This document shows positions 1 through 7,910 of a stretch of DNA of 13,408 nt, in pieces; position 1 is the first letter of the stretch; each line of letters starts with the position of its first letter. This DNA comes from Bacillota bacterium (GTDB taxonomy: Bacteria; Bacillota_C; Negativicutes; Sporomusales; Sporomusaceae), in contig JAEZQV010000211.1 in NCBI GenBank assembly GCA_023441125.1, positions 1-13,408 of the forward strand, read 5' to 3'. The translations under genes and the position numbers were made by a program. Below the pieces are notes generated by a model. The model was not told where the DNA came from. It made no database searches and was given only the letters and a program-made list of their open reading frames with translations.

Positions 1-1277
1 CTATCTATGTCCGCACCGGCAATGAACTGTACAAACAGCAAACAAAATTCTGGGGCAAACTGTTTCTTGTCAATTTTGCCATGGGTGTGGTTACCGGTAT
101 TATTCAGGAGTTCCATTTTGGCATGAACTGGTCGGAATATTCCCGCTTCATGGGGGATATTTTTGGCGCACCGCTGGCGCTGGAAGCGCTTACCGCTTTT
201 TTTCTGGAGTCTACTTTCCTGGGACTGTGGATTTTTGGCTGGGAGCGGCTACCCAAGGGGCTGCATGCCTTGAGTATCTGGCTGGTGGCGTTTGGCAGCA
301 ACCTGTCCGCCCTGTGGATTCTGATCGCCAACTCTTTTATGCAGCACCCTGTAGGCTATGCTCTGCAAAATGGCCGGGCCGAAATGACTGATTTTGCCGC
401 ACTTATCACCAATCCTTACGTTTTTTATCAGTTTCCGCACACGGTGTTGTCCGGCCTGGTTACCGCCGGGTTCTTTGTATTAGCGATCAGCGCTTATCAT
501 CTGCTGCGTAAAACCCATGTGGACTTTTTCCGGGTTTCCTTAAAAGTGGGTTTGATCAGTGCGGCCGCCGGCCTGCTGTTGGTAATGGGCAGCGGACATA
601 CGCAAACCCAATATATCGCCAAGGTTCAGCCGATGAAACTGGCTGCAGCCGAGGCGCTGTGGGAGACAGTTAACCCGGCGCCTTTTGCCGTGGCCGCCGT
701 AATTGATGAGCAGAAGCAAACCAATACAAGCGAAATCGCTGTTCCGGCCATGCTGTCGGTATTGGCCAACGACGACCCCAACACCGCCGTAAAGGGCATC
801 CGGGATATAGAAAAGGAATATATCGCCCAGTACGGCCCCGGCAATTATGTTCCGGCCGTGACGCCGCTGTTTTGGAGTTTCCGCGTGATGGTGGCCGCCG
901 GCAGTGTGATGCTGCTCTTAGTGTTGGCAACTGCGTACCTCTGGTGGCGCGGGCAACTGGAAAACAGACCGCTGGTATTGAAGGCTCTGCTGTGGAGTCT
1001 GCCGCTGCCGTATCTCGCCAATTCGAGCGGCTGGTTTGTAGCCGAAGCCGGCCGGCAGCCCTGGATTGTATTTGGTTTGCAGAAAGCCGAGCAGGCGGTA
1101 TCGCCGTCGGTAGGAGCCGGCAGCATTTGGATCTCATTGACCGGTTTTACGTTGATATTTGCCCTGCTGGCCGCTGTCGCTGTGTATCTGGTGCAGAAGT
1201 TTGTCCGGCAAGGGCCGGTGGAGACTTCAGTAACTCCTAATAAACCGGCAGCAAAGGGGGCGGCGTTATGGAGCTAA
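1..1277 (+). CDS. cydA: Cytochrome bd ubiquinol oxidase subunit I (5' partial)
   Basis: Quinol-oxidising, haem-carrying subunit of the bd-type terminal oxidase in the cytoplasmic membrane. The reading frame is already open at base 3, well upstream of the first ATG at 81, so the start lies outside the window; 424 residues are visible. Alignment from memory to E. coli CydA suggests about 38 residues are missing, including the conserved N-terminal haem-ligand His. Visible landmarks are the FFLESTFLGLW segment with its conserved acidic residues, the haem b558 His in FPHTVLSG (codon 438-440), the b558 Met in FWSFRVMV (codon 888-890), and the GWFVAEAGRQPW signature whose Glu (codon 1044-1046) corresponds to a haem ligand. 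The loop between the His and Met helices is short, so this is the short Q-loop type. The stop overlaps cydB by 10 bases, indicating translational coupling. Confidence 0.97.
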   Translation, partial: IYVRTGNELYKQQTKFWGKLFLVNFAMGVVTGIIQEFHFGMNWSEYSRFMGDIFGAPLALEALTAFFLESTFLGLWIFGWERLPKGLHALSIWLVAFGSNLSALWILIANSFMQHPVGYALQNGRAEMTDFAALITNPYVFYQFPHTVLSGLVTAGFFVLAISAYHLLRKTHVDFFRVSLKVGLISAAAGLLLVMGSGHTQTQYIAKVQPMKLAAAEALWETVNPAPFAVAAVIDEQKQTNTSEIAVPAMLSVLANDDPNTAVKGIRDIEKEYIAQYGPGNYVPAVTPLFWSFRVMVAAGSVMLLLVLATAYLWWRGQLENRPLVLKALLWSLPLPYLANSSGWFVAEAGRQPWIVFGLQKAEQAVSPSVGAGSIWISLTGFTLIFALLAAVAVYLVQKFVRQGPVETSVTPNKPAAKGAALWS

Positions 1278-2272
1278 ATGTACTGTGGTTTATTTTAGTC
1301 ACGGTGTTGTTTATCGGGTTTTTCTTTCTTGAGGGGTTTGATTATGGCGTGGGCATGTTGCTGCCTTTCCTGGGAAAAAATGATACTGAGCGCCGGATAC
1401 TGGTCAATACGATCGGTCCGGTCTGGGATGGCAACGAAGTGTGGATGATCACTGCCGGCGGCGCCATGTTTGCCGCTTTCCCGCATGTGTATGCCACCTT
1501 GTTCAGCGGTTTTTACCTGGCGCTGTTTCTCATGCTGATGGCGCTGATTGCCCGGGGTGTGGCCTTTGAATTCCGCAGTAAGGATGAAAACCCGACCTGG
1601 CGCAGCACCTGGGACTGGATGATTTTTATCGGCAGTGCGATACCGGCGCTCCTCTGGGGTGTGGCGGTTACCAATCTGATCAAGGGTGTGCCGATTAACG
1701 CCAAAATGCAGTATGTCGGTACGTTCTTCGATCTGCTCAGTCCTTACACTGTGGTGGGCGGTTTGGCCTTTGTCATGGTGTTTGCTTTCCACGGGGCGAT
1801 GTACCTGACGCTTAAAACCGAAGGCGCAATGGTGGAGCGGGCCCGCGGCGCGGCCGTCCGGACCGGAGTGCTGGCCGCCGTATTCTGTCTGACGCTGGTG
1901 GGGATGACCTACAGCAATACCGATTTATTCGCCAGCACAGGGGCCGGGATAAGCCTTTGGGGCGCCGTAGTTATGTTTGTCGGCGCGTATGGTGCCATGT
2001 TTGTTAAACGGTTTGGACTTGGTTTTATTCTAAGCAGCCTAACGGTGGCGCTGACGACGATTGCCTTTTTCTGGGGTTTATTCCCCCGTCTCATGGTTTC
2101 CAGTCTCAATCCGGCCTGGAGCCTGACGATTACCAACTCGTCCTCCACGCCCTATACATTAAAGATCATGACGGTGGCGGCGCTGGCGCTGGTGCCTGTT
2201 GTGCTGATCTATCAGGGCTGGGTATATTGGACCTTCCGTAAGAGGGTAACTGCCAAAGACCTGGAATACTAA
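1268..2272 (+). CDS. cydB: Cytochrome bd ubiquinol oxidase subunit II
   Basis: Second large membrane subunit of the bd oxidase, pairing with CydA. The 334 residues are the usual family length and are strongly hydrophobic, with about eight to nine membrane spans. Diagnostic stretches are FFLEGFDYGVGML near the N terminus (with the conserved Asp), GPVWDGNEVW, and near the C terminus LFPRLMVSS, SSTPYTLKIM and a final positively charged WTFRKRV. The ATG lies inside the last codons of cydA, preceded by a G-rich ribosome site at about 1255-1261. The next gene starts 36 bases after the stop with no hairpin or T-run between, so transcription probably continues into it. I see no truncation or missing key residue. 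Confidence 0.97.
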   Translation: MELNVLWFILVTVLFIGFFFLEGFDYGVGMLLPFLGKNDTERRILVNTIGPVWDGNEVWMITAGGAMFAAFPHVYATLFSGFYLALFLMLMALIARGVAFEFRSKDENPTWRSTWDWMIFIGSAIPALLWGVAVTNLIKGVPINAKMQYVGTFFDLLSPYTVVGGLAFVMVFAFHGAMYLTLKTEGAMVERARGAAVRTGVLAAVFCLTLVGMTYSNTDLFASTGAGISLWGAVVMFVGAYGAMFVKRFGLGFILSSLTVALTTIAFFWGLFPRLMVSSLNPAWSLTITNSSSTPYTLKIMTVAALALVPVVLIYQGWVYWTFRKRVTAKDLEY

Positions 2273-2308
2273 CAGTATACAAACATCGGCGGTACAGGTG
2301 GTGAGGAA

Positions 2309-4408
2309 ATGGCGCTGCGGGATGATGACAATGAATTTTTGCGGCAACTGGCCTGGGTTTATCCCAGTGAGTACGTAGCTGAACTCAGGCAGCTGGCTGA
2401 AACAATCGTCAGCGAACAGCAGGCGGCCGGCGGGCGCCAGAATATCCGGGAAATTGTCTGGGGCATCATGGCGAAGCTGCAGGCTGAGACCGAGGACCAA
2501 GGGCCGGCAGCGGAGGATACTGCCGGCCTGACCGCCCAGGCAGAAGCCGAGGCCGTCAACAAGCTGGTACTGGCGGCGCTGGCCGCCGGCCATCCGCATA
2601 TTCCGGCCGGAATGGGGCCGGAAGCCGTAGAACCGCTGGTGGCAGCGTTAAGCAGTAGCGAGCCGCAGGTTGCCAGTGCCGCCCGATATGCGCTGCGCCA
2701 CTTGTCCGACGGAGGAGCCATTGATGCCCTGTGCCGGCTATGGGCCGATTCCCGCCACCCCGAGCTGGAAGAAACTCTCTGTACTGCGGGCTATCTGGCC
2801 TCCCGGCCGCTGGGGCTGCGACTGCTGACCGTCTTAAAAACAGGCGCCGGCCGGCTGATGCTGGCGGAAAGTCCGGAGCTCATTCCGGAACTGTTAACGG
2901 CAGTGGATGATGCTGACAGAAGTATCGCCGGCCGGGCCAGGCGGCTGCTGTTAACTCTGACCAGCCGGCCGGCGATAGAAGCGGTATGCCGGCTGGTGCT
3001 GAGTGGAAAAAATGAACGGCTGCAGAATTGGGCGGTTATTGCCCGGTACGCGCCGGCGCTTGCTAGCCGGGCGGCCCTGTACTATTGCATCACCGGCCAA
3101 TGGGATAAGTACTATGCGCTGGACTGGCAGGAAACCAGGCCGCTGTTGGCCAAAGGCTACAGTCAGGCAACGCCGGCGGAGCGGCAGCTGTTTTTAACGG
3201 CCGCCCGGCAAAACGGACATAGCCTGCTGTTGGCCGGCCTTTTATTAGCCGGCGGCCGCCGGGATGAATATGAAGAAATTACCGATGCCGACTGGGGGGC
3301 CATGCTGGATTTGCTTGTCAGTCAGGAGCGGTGGCCTGAATTATACCGATTGGCCTTTAAGGCCCCGGCCAACTGGGCTGCCGAAATTGTGCTGGCGCTG
3401 GGCAGCGCCGGCTGGAGCCCCAGGCGCCGGGAACAAGCCGACTGGGAGCGGATCATGGCGCTGTGCCCGCAGACCGGCCGGGAAATGTTCGTGCCCGACG
3501 GGCGGCCGGCCGTTGTTTTGGCCAGTCCGGGATTGGGGGCTCGCATCGAGGCTATGGCTTTTCATCCCAACGGATGCATTGTGGCCGGCGGCGGCAGTGA
3601 CGGGCGGCTCCGGCTGTGGCAGGTCGCCAGCGGCAGTCTGTGGCGTACGGTTGATCTGCATGCCGGCGGTATTACCGCCGTGACGTTCTCTCCTGACGGA
3701 CGTTATCTGGTAACGGCCGGCAGGGATGGCAAGGTGCATAGCTGGCAACTGCCTGACGTCAGGTGGCTTAACAGCGTGAGCGGCCAGTCCGGGCTGGTGA
3801 CGGCGATGGCGGCCGGCAATCAGGGGGAATTATTGGCGATTGCCTGTGCCGGCGGGGCTGCACCGGCCAGGGTGTGGGCCTGGGATGGTGCCTATATGAC
3901 TACCCAGGGACAGTATCCGGGTAGTCTGTTTTACACTATGGCGGTACATCTTCAGACTAAACGGGCCACCGGCGGCGGGCGGGACGGTAAAATCCGCACC
4001 TATGCACTGACCGGCGGCAAAGGCGGCAAGCAGCTCTGGGCGGCCCATACCTGCCCGGTGCAGGCTCTGGCCTTTGCCGGGGAAGGGCGGCTGCTTGTCA
4101 GCAACGGAACCGACGGCCTGCTGCGGGTGTGGCAGGCGGATAACGGCAGGCTGCTCTGGAGCAGCCAGGCGGACCGGCTGCTGGCTGTCAGCCACGATGC
4201 CGCGCTGGCGGCAGTTCTTGAGCCAACAGGACAGATCGTAATAAAGCAGTTGCGGCTGACCAAACCGCTGGCCCTGGCCACTCATGCCGACTGGCAGTGG
4301 CTGGCCTGCCTGGCGGCATCGCCGGAAACCGAACCGGCTGCCAAACAGGCAGCTCAATTTTTGCAGAGCTTGCTTACCGCAAAGTTCCGGTATGATATCA
4401 TGTTGTAG
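2309..4408 (+). CDS. HEAT-like/WD40 repeat protein, probable scaffold
   Basis: A 699-residue soluble protein with no signal peptide or membrane segment. Residues 1-60 form a charged helical head. About 80-240 are helical repeats resembling HEAT repeats (for example EPLVAALSSSEPQVASAARYALR). A helical linker of about 240-395 follows. Residues 405-645 hold roughly six degenerate WD40 blades, best seen at 412-438 (MAFHPNG then DGRLRLWQ), 454-480 (VTFSPDGRYLVTAGRDGKV) and 582-609 (ALAFAGEGRLLVSNGTDG). Such repeats bind other proteins; no catalytic motif is visible, so a scaffold or substrate-recognition role is inferred. The start is supported by AGGTGG at 2296-2301, seven bases before the ATG. 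It lies 36 bases after cydB and 17 before the Hsp70-like gene, so it belongs to the same run. The coding sequence is unusually rich in GCCGG/CCGGC words. The partner is unknown. Confidence 0.85.
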   Translation: MALRDDDNEFLRQLAWVYPSEYVAELRQLAETIVSEQQAAGGRQNIREIVWGIMAKLQAETEDQGPAAEDTAGLTAQAEAEAVNKLVLAALAAGHPHIPAGMGPEAVEPLVAALSSSEPQVASAARYALRHLSDGGAIDALCRLWADSRHPELEETLCTAGYLASRPLGLRLLTVLKTGAGRLMLAESPELIPELLTAVDDADRSIAGRARRLLLTLTSRPAIEAVCRLVLSGKNERLQNWAVIARYAPALASRAALYYCITGQWDKYYALDWQETRPLLAKGYSQATPAERQLFLTAARQNGHSLLLAGLLLAGGRRDEYEEITDADWGAMLDLLVSQERWPELYRLAFKAPANWAAEIVLALGSAGWSPRRREQADWERIMALCPQTGREMFVPDGRPAVVLASPGLGARIEAMAFHPNGCIVAGGGSDGRLRLWQVASGSLWRTVDLHAGGITAVTFSPDGRYLVTAGRDGKVHSWQLPDVRWLNSVSGQSGLVTAMAAGNQGELLAIACAGGAAPARVWAWDGAYMTTQGQYPGSLFYTMAVHLQTKRATGGGRDGKIRTYALTGGKGGKQLWAAHTCPVQALAFAGEGRLLVSNGTDGLLRVWQADNGRLLWSSQADRLLAVSHDAALAAVLEPTGQIVIKQLRLTKPLALATHADWQWLACLAASPETEPAAKQAAQFLQSLLTAKFRYDIML

Positions 4409-4412
4409 TTGT

Positions 4413-4419
4413 AAGGGGG
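4413..4419 (+). promoter_or_regulatory. Ribosome site deciding the Hsp70-like start
   Basis: AAGGGGG directly abuts the first ATG (4420) but lies six bases before a second in-frame ATG at 4426. Normal spacing favours 4426, which gives a protein beginning MAGRLTIDFG, as expected for the first strand of this fold. Confidence 0.7.
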
Positions 4420-4425
4420 ATGCCG

Positions 4426-5727
4426 ATGGCTGGACGGCTGACCATTGATTTTGGCAATTGCTGTACGGTGGCCGCCTATTGGCGGCAGGATTTCCGCCGG
4501 GCCGACGTTTTGTATATACCAGGTGTGACACGGCCGGCCGCCGACGGGGACATGAGAGTGTATCTTGCTCCCTCCCTGATTGGCTACGGAGACGGGCCGG
4601 ATGCTCCCCGGCTGATTGGTCAGGAAGCGTTCGAGGGCAGGAGCGGCCTGGCTGCTGACCGTAAACTATTTAGTAATTTGCAGGCCGATGTGCTTACCGG
4701 TAAACGGGTGTACCATCCGGTGGGCGGCCGGCGTTTAAGCGGGCAGGATATTGCCAAGGACTACTTAGCTGCGGTTATCAGCCGTGCCGGTCAGGCCCTG
4801 GGGCTGGCAGAGGAAGCCGCCATAACCTTTATCCTCCCTGCCGGTGCTTGTTTGTCCCCGACGGTTTGCCAGCGGTATGCGCGCTGGCTCGAAAGCGCGG
4901 TCCGGCAGGCCGGCTATACCCGCCTGGAGGTGGTCGAACAGCCGTGGGCGGCCGCCTGGGGCGCAGGTATGCCGGTTAGACCGGAAGATGTCTATATGGT
5001 TGTCAATGCGGACACTGATATGATCGAAACGGTTATTGTGCAAGCCATTCCCGGCACCGGTGATGCAGACCCGCGAAACATCCGGGTGCTTAGTTATAAA
5101 CAGGTTTTCCTGCTGGAGGCGGCTGGCGCCGGGGAACCTGCGCCGGCGTTGACAGCCTTGCTGCAGCAGACGCTGCGGGGCGCTGAACTGCTGGGGTATA
5201 CGGCCGGCAATCTGGCCGGGACGGTAGTTACCGGCTGCGGTGTCCAAGCAGAGCTGCTGGCGGCAATTCACAGTTTTTTTGCCGCTGTGCCGGTGTATGA
5301 CCGGCGGCCTTTGACGGCTGCAGCCTGCGGGGCGGCGATTCTGACAGCCGGGGCCGGTACCTGCGGTTATCTGCGCCATAGTTACGGCTTGCGTTATTTG
5401 CGATCTGACGGCTATGCCTATCACCGGCTGGTTAACGCCGGGTGCTTTTACCCGAGTGACGGCCCGGTAGCAGATTTTGCCGTTAAAGCCAGCTACGACG
5501 GTCAGCAGGAAATGGCCTTGTTTATCTATCGCCTGGATGACGGGGAGCAGTGCCTCAATGAGGATAAGCCGCTGATTCTCACGGCTGCCGGGCCTAGGGC
5601 CAGAGGACAAGTGGGTTTTCATGTCAGTGTCGGCGTGGACAGTAACGGCCAGCTGGTAGCAACCGTCTCGGAGGCAGGCAGCGGAGCGGTGGTGGGTGAC
5701 CGACTGCCTGTTGCCAAACTTGAATAG
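4426..5727 (+). CDS. Divergent Hsp70/actin-fold protein
   Basis: A 433-residue protein (from 4426) with the outline of DnaK but heavily reduced. The first phosphate loop is recognisable at residues 6-18 (IDFGNCCTVAAYW, compare IDFGT.NS in DnaK). EQPWAAAWG at about 171-179 matches the NEPTAAALAYG connect region, and VVTGCGVQAEL at about 267-277 matches the adenosine motif. The second phosphate loop, normally DxGGGT, reads VVNADTDMIE (about 192-201), so its glycines are gone and ATP hydrolysis is doubtful. A short C-terminal beta-rich part (about 350-430), with HVSVGVDSNGQLVATV, resembles the Hsp70 substrate-binding beta domain (compare I.V.F.ID.NGIL.V.A); the helical lid is absent. It may therefore be a nucleotide-sensing or purely structural chaperone. 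It lies between the WD40 gene and the DUF1257 gene, 15 bases before the latter. Confidence 0.82.
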   Translation: MAGRLTIDFGNCCTVAAYWRQDFRRADVLYIPGVTRPAADGDMRVYLAPSLIGYGDGPDAPRLIGQEAFEGRSGLAADRKLFSNLQADVLTGKRVYHPVGGRRLSGQDIAKDYLAAVISRAGQALGLAEEAAITFILPAGACLSPTVCQRYARWLESAVRQAGYTRLEVVEQPWAAAWGAGMPVRPEDVYMVVNADTDMIETVIVQAIPGTGDADPRNIRVLSYKQVFLLEAAGAGEPAPALTALLQQTLRGAELLGYTAGNLAGTVVTGCGVQAELLAAIHSFFAAVPVYDRRPLTAAACGAAILTAGAGTCGYLRHSYGLRYLRSDGYAYHRLVNAGCFYPSDGPVADFAVKASYDGQQEMALFIYRLDDGEQCLNEDKPLILTAAGPRARGQVGFHVSVGVDSNGQLVATVSEAGSGAVVGDRLPVAKLE

Positions 5728-5742
5728 TAGGAGGAGTGGCTG

Positions 5743-6123
5743 ATGTCGCATTTTACTCAGGTGGCAACAAAGATGAATAACAAAGAGATGTTACTGGCCA
5801 GCTTAAAAGAGTTAGGCTATGAAGTGGCGGAACAGGCTTTTATCCGGGGATACCGCGGGCAGCAGACGGCTGTGGATATTGCCGTACGGATGAAACAGGG
5901 CTATGATATTGGTTTTGTTCTCGGGGCGGACGGCACTTACAGTTTTGTGACCGACTGGTTTGGCGTGCAGGGCATCAGCGAGCAGGAATTTACCACGCAA
6001 GTGCAGCAGCAATATGCCCTGACCACCGTGATGGACCAGGTGCGCCGCCAGGGCTTTAATGTTGTTGAACAACAACGGGACGCAAGCGGCGCGCTCCGGC
6101 TGACCGTGCGAAGATGGGTGTAG
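5743..6123 (+). CDS. DUF1257 (Ycf35-like) protein
   Basis: A 126-residue soluble protein beginning MSHFTQVATKM, the typical opening of the DUF1257/Ycf35 family known from cyanobacteria, red-algal plastids and scattered bacteria. Other family features are LGYEV at about 24-28, RGYRGQ at about 35-40, YDIGFVLGADGTYSFVTDW at about 54-72, and a C terminus ending LRLTVRRWV. The family has no established biochemical function. A textbook AGGAGG at 5729-5734 lies eight bases before the ATG. It stands 13 bases before the Ycf46-like AAA+ gene; DUF1257, Ycf46-type ATPases and DUF2997 are, as I recall, recurrent neighbours, which suggests that the small proteins are adaptors or substrates of the ATPase. 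No cysteines or transmembrane segments are visible. Confidence 0.88.
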   Translation: MSHFTQVATKMNNKEMLLASLKELGYEVAEQAFIRGYRGQQTAVDIAVRMKQGYDIGFVLGADGTYSFVTDWFGVQGISEQEFTTQVQQQYALTTVMDQVRRQGFNVVEQQRDASGALRLTVRRWV

Positions 6124-6136
6124 GGAGGGAACGGCT

Positions 6137-7684
6137 ATGGATAATTTTGCAGAACAATTTGATACCTATATCCGGGCAAGGGTTACACTGATTGTCATCG
6201 TAACACCGGAGGAACAACGGGCTATTGAGAACTTAAAGACGGTCTGCGAGCAAAAAAACCGCACCTGCCTGACCTGGGATGTGGCCGACGGCTTTACCGT
6301 ACTGACCGGGCGTACCTCGCTGGATTTAAAATGCCGCGATCCGCTGGTGGCGCTTGAACTGATGGAAAAGACCGGGATGGATAATACGGGGGCTATTTTT
6401 GTCTGCAAGGACTTCCATGATTTTTGGAGCAATCCGCCGGTGCGGCGGAAACTCCGGAGTGTGGTGCAGCGCCTGACTCAAACCCGGACTTCGCTTGTTA
6501 TTACTACCCCTACCGGGCAAATTCCTGATGAACTCCAGGACGAGGCGGTTGTTATCCACCTCAAGCGTCCCAACGGCGAAGAACTCGACAATGTGCTTGA
6601 CAGCCTTTTAAAAGGCGCCAATGTAAAAATAAATTTAACGGATAACGGCCGGGATAAGGTCGTGCAGGCGGCCATGGGCATGACGGCCGGGCAGGCCCGC
6701 CGGGTATTTTCCAAAGCCATTGTCACCTGCGGCTGCCTGGATGACCGCAGCATCTCGCTGATTACGGAGGAAAAGGCCCAACTGGTGCGGCAGAGTGAGG
6801 CGCTGGAGTTTTTAAACACCACGGAAACCGCCGAAAGTGTCGGCGGTCTGGGCGTGCTGAAGGACTGGCTGCGGCTCAGGGAAATGGCTTTTACCAAAGA
6901 TGCCCGTGATTACGGTCTGCCGGCGCCCAAGGGCATTGCCATGGTTGGCATTCCCGGTACCGGCAAGAGCCTGACCGCCAAGATGATTAGCAGTCTGTGG
7001 CAGCTGCCGCTGCTGAGGCTGGATGTCGGTGCGCTGTTTGGCGCTTATGTCGGCGAGTCGGAGGACCGTACGCGCCGGGCGCTCAATATCGCCGAGACGA
7101 TCGCTCCCTGCATTCTCTGGGTGGATGAAATTGAAAAGGCTTTTGCCTTTGGCGCCGGCGATGCCGGCACCAGCCAGCGGGTGTTTGCGACGTTGCTCAC
7201 CTGGATGCAGGATAAAAAAGCGCCTTGCTTTGTGGTGGCCACGGCCAATAACATTGCCGCGCTGCCGCCTGAACTAATGCGCAAAGGCCGGTTTGATGAA
7301 ATCTTCTTCCTGGATTTGCCGCATATGGCTGAACGCCGCGAAATTTTTGTCACCCATCTCAAGCGGCGCAACCGCAATCCGCGCGAATTTGACCTCAAGC
7401 GTCTGGTAAAAGAGTCGGACGGGTATGTCGGCGCCGAGATCGAGCAGGCCATTATCGATGCTATGTATTTGGCCTTTAGCGACAATATGCGCGAAATTAC
7501 CACCGAGGATATTGTGCTGTCATTAAAACGGCAGGTGCCGCTATCGGTTTCCCAACGGGAAAATATCCAATACCTCCGGCAGTGGCTGCAGGAGGGGCGC
7601 GCCCAGTCGGCCTCGTATCCGGGCGAGGTTGCCGGTGAGACCGGCTCGGGTCAGGTGCTCCTGGAAATAGAGGACCAGGATTAG
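6137..7684 (+). CDS. Ycf46-like AAA+ ATPase
   Basis: A 515-residue soluble AAA+ protein close in length and layout to Ycf46. An N-terminal non-catalytic domain (about 1-225) precedes one AAA module. Walker A is GIPGTGKS at 271-278, Walker B ILWVDE at 326-331, sensor 1 ATANN at 368-372, the arginine-finger segment MRKGRFDE at 381-388, and the sensor-2 helix begins GYVGAEIEQAI near 429. All nucleotide-binding residues are intact, so an active hexameric remodeller is expected. FGAYVGESE (301-309) resembles the pore-loop region of FtsH/Cdc48-type ATPases, but no protease domain follows, arguing for unfolding or conformational remodelling rather than degradation. A ribosome site GGGAGGG lies at 6123-6129. 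Cyanobacterial Ycf46 has been linked, from memory, to inorganic carbon use; that need not apply here. Its neighbours on both sides are the small DUF1257 and DUF2997 proteins. Confidence 0.93.
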   Translation: MDNFAEQFDTYIRARVTLIVIVTPEEQRAIENLKTVCEQKNRTCLTWDVADGFTVLTGRTSLDLKCRDPLVALELMEKTGMDNTGAIFVCKDFHDFWSNPPVRRKLRSVVQRLTQTRTSLVITTPTGQIPDELQDEAVVIHLKRPNGEELDNVLDSLLKGANVKINLTDNGRDKVVQAAMGMTAGQARRVFSKAIVTCGCLDDRSISLITEEKAQLVRQSEALEFLNTTETAESVGGLGVLKDWLRLREMAFTKDARDYGLPAPKGIAMVGIPGTGKSLTAKMISSLWQLPLLRLDVGALFGAYVGESEDRTRRALNIAETIAPCILWVDEIEKAFAFGAGDAGTSQRVFATLLTWMQDKKAPCFVVATANNIAALPPELMRKGRFDEIFFLDLPHMAERREIFVTHLKRRNRNPREFDLKRLVKESDGYVGAEIEQAIIDAMYLAFSDNMREITTEDIVLSLKRQVPLSVSQRENIQYLRQWLQEGRAQSASYPGEVAGETGSGQVLLEIEDQD

Positions 7685-7709
7685 CGAGCAGGAAAGGGGA
7701 TGGTAGGCT

Positions 7710-7910
7710 ATGGATAAAGAGGAACTGGAAATAACTATTGACGCCAATGGCCAGGTCAGCATCAAAGTGGCTGGGGCCAAGGGCGGCAAATGCCTGGATA
7801 TTACCAAGCCCATTGAAGAGGCGCTGGGGGATGTCAAGGTACGGGAGATGACGCCCGAATATTACGAACAGCCGGCAGATGCCTCCAAGGTCCGGAACAA
7901 CCAGCGATGA
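7710..7910 (+). CDS. DUF2997 small protein
   Basis: A 66-residue protein matching the DUF2997 pattern: an N-terminal strand pair (EITIDANGQVSIKV) followed by GAKGGKCLDITKPIEEALG and a variable polar tail. The family has no known function; the single conserved-looking Cys at about residue 28 is notable. A purine-rich stretch GGAAAGGGGA at 7691-7700 lies nine bases upstream of the ATG. Its TGA overlaps the ATG of the radical SAM gene (ATGA at 7907-7910), so the two are probably translated together. Its size and coupling make it a candidate substrate or accessory subunit of either the AAA+ ATPase or the radical SAM enzyme, which is inference only. Confidence 0.87.
   Translation: MDKEELEITIDANGQVSIKVAGAKGGKCLDITKPIEEALGDVKVREMTPEYYEQPADASKVRNNQR

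Noticed and set aside
670..1137. Minus-strand frame of 155 codons and a plus-strand frame at 872-1240 inside cydA
   Set aside because: Both overlap conserved cydA sequence in other frames and encode low-complexity R/A/S-rich protein.
3830..4531. A 233-codon minus-strand open frame over the WD40 blades
   Set aside because: Composition is rich in P, R, Q and G, with no motif or ribosome site, and it crosses the boundary of two real genes.
4765..5751. A 328-codon open frame on the minus strand opposite the Hsp70-like gene
   Set aside because: It is the antisense of a gene with clear family motifs, the translation has no recognisable domain, and GC-rich codon bias commonly keeps such frames open.
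5845..5859. RGYRG in the DUF1257 protein as a possible glycyl-radical site for the nearby radical SAM enzyme
   Set aside because: True sites have Arg three residues before the Gly in an R-V-x-G-Y loop near the C terminus of a large barrel enzyme; here the spacing, position and protein size do not fit.
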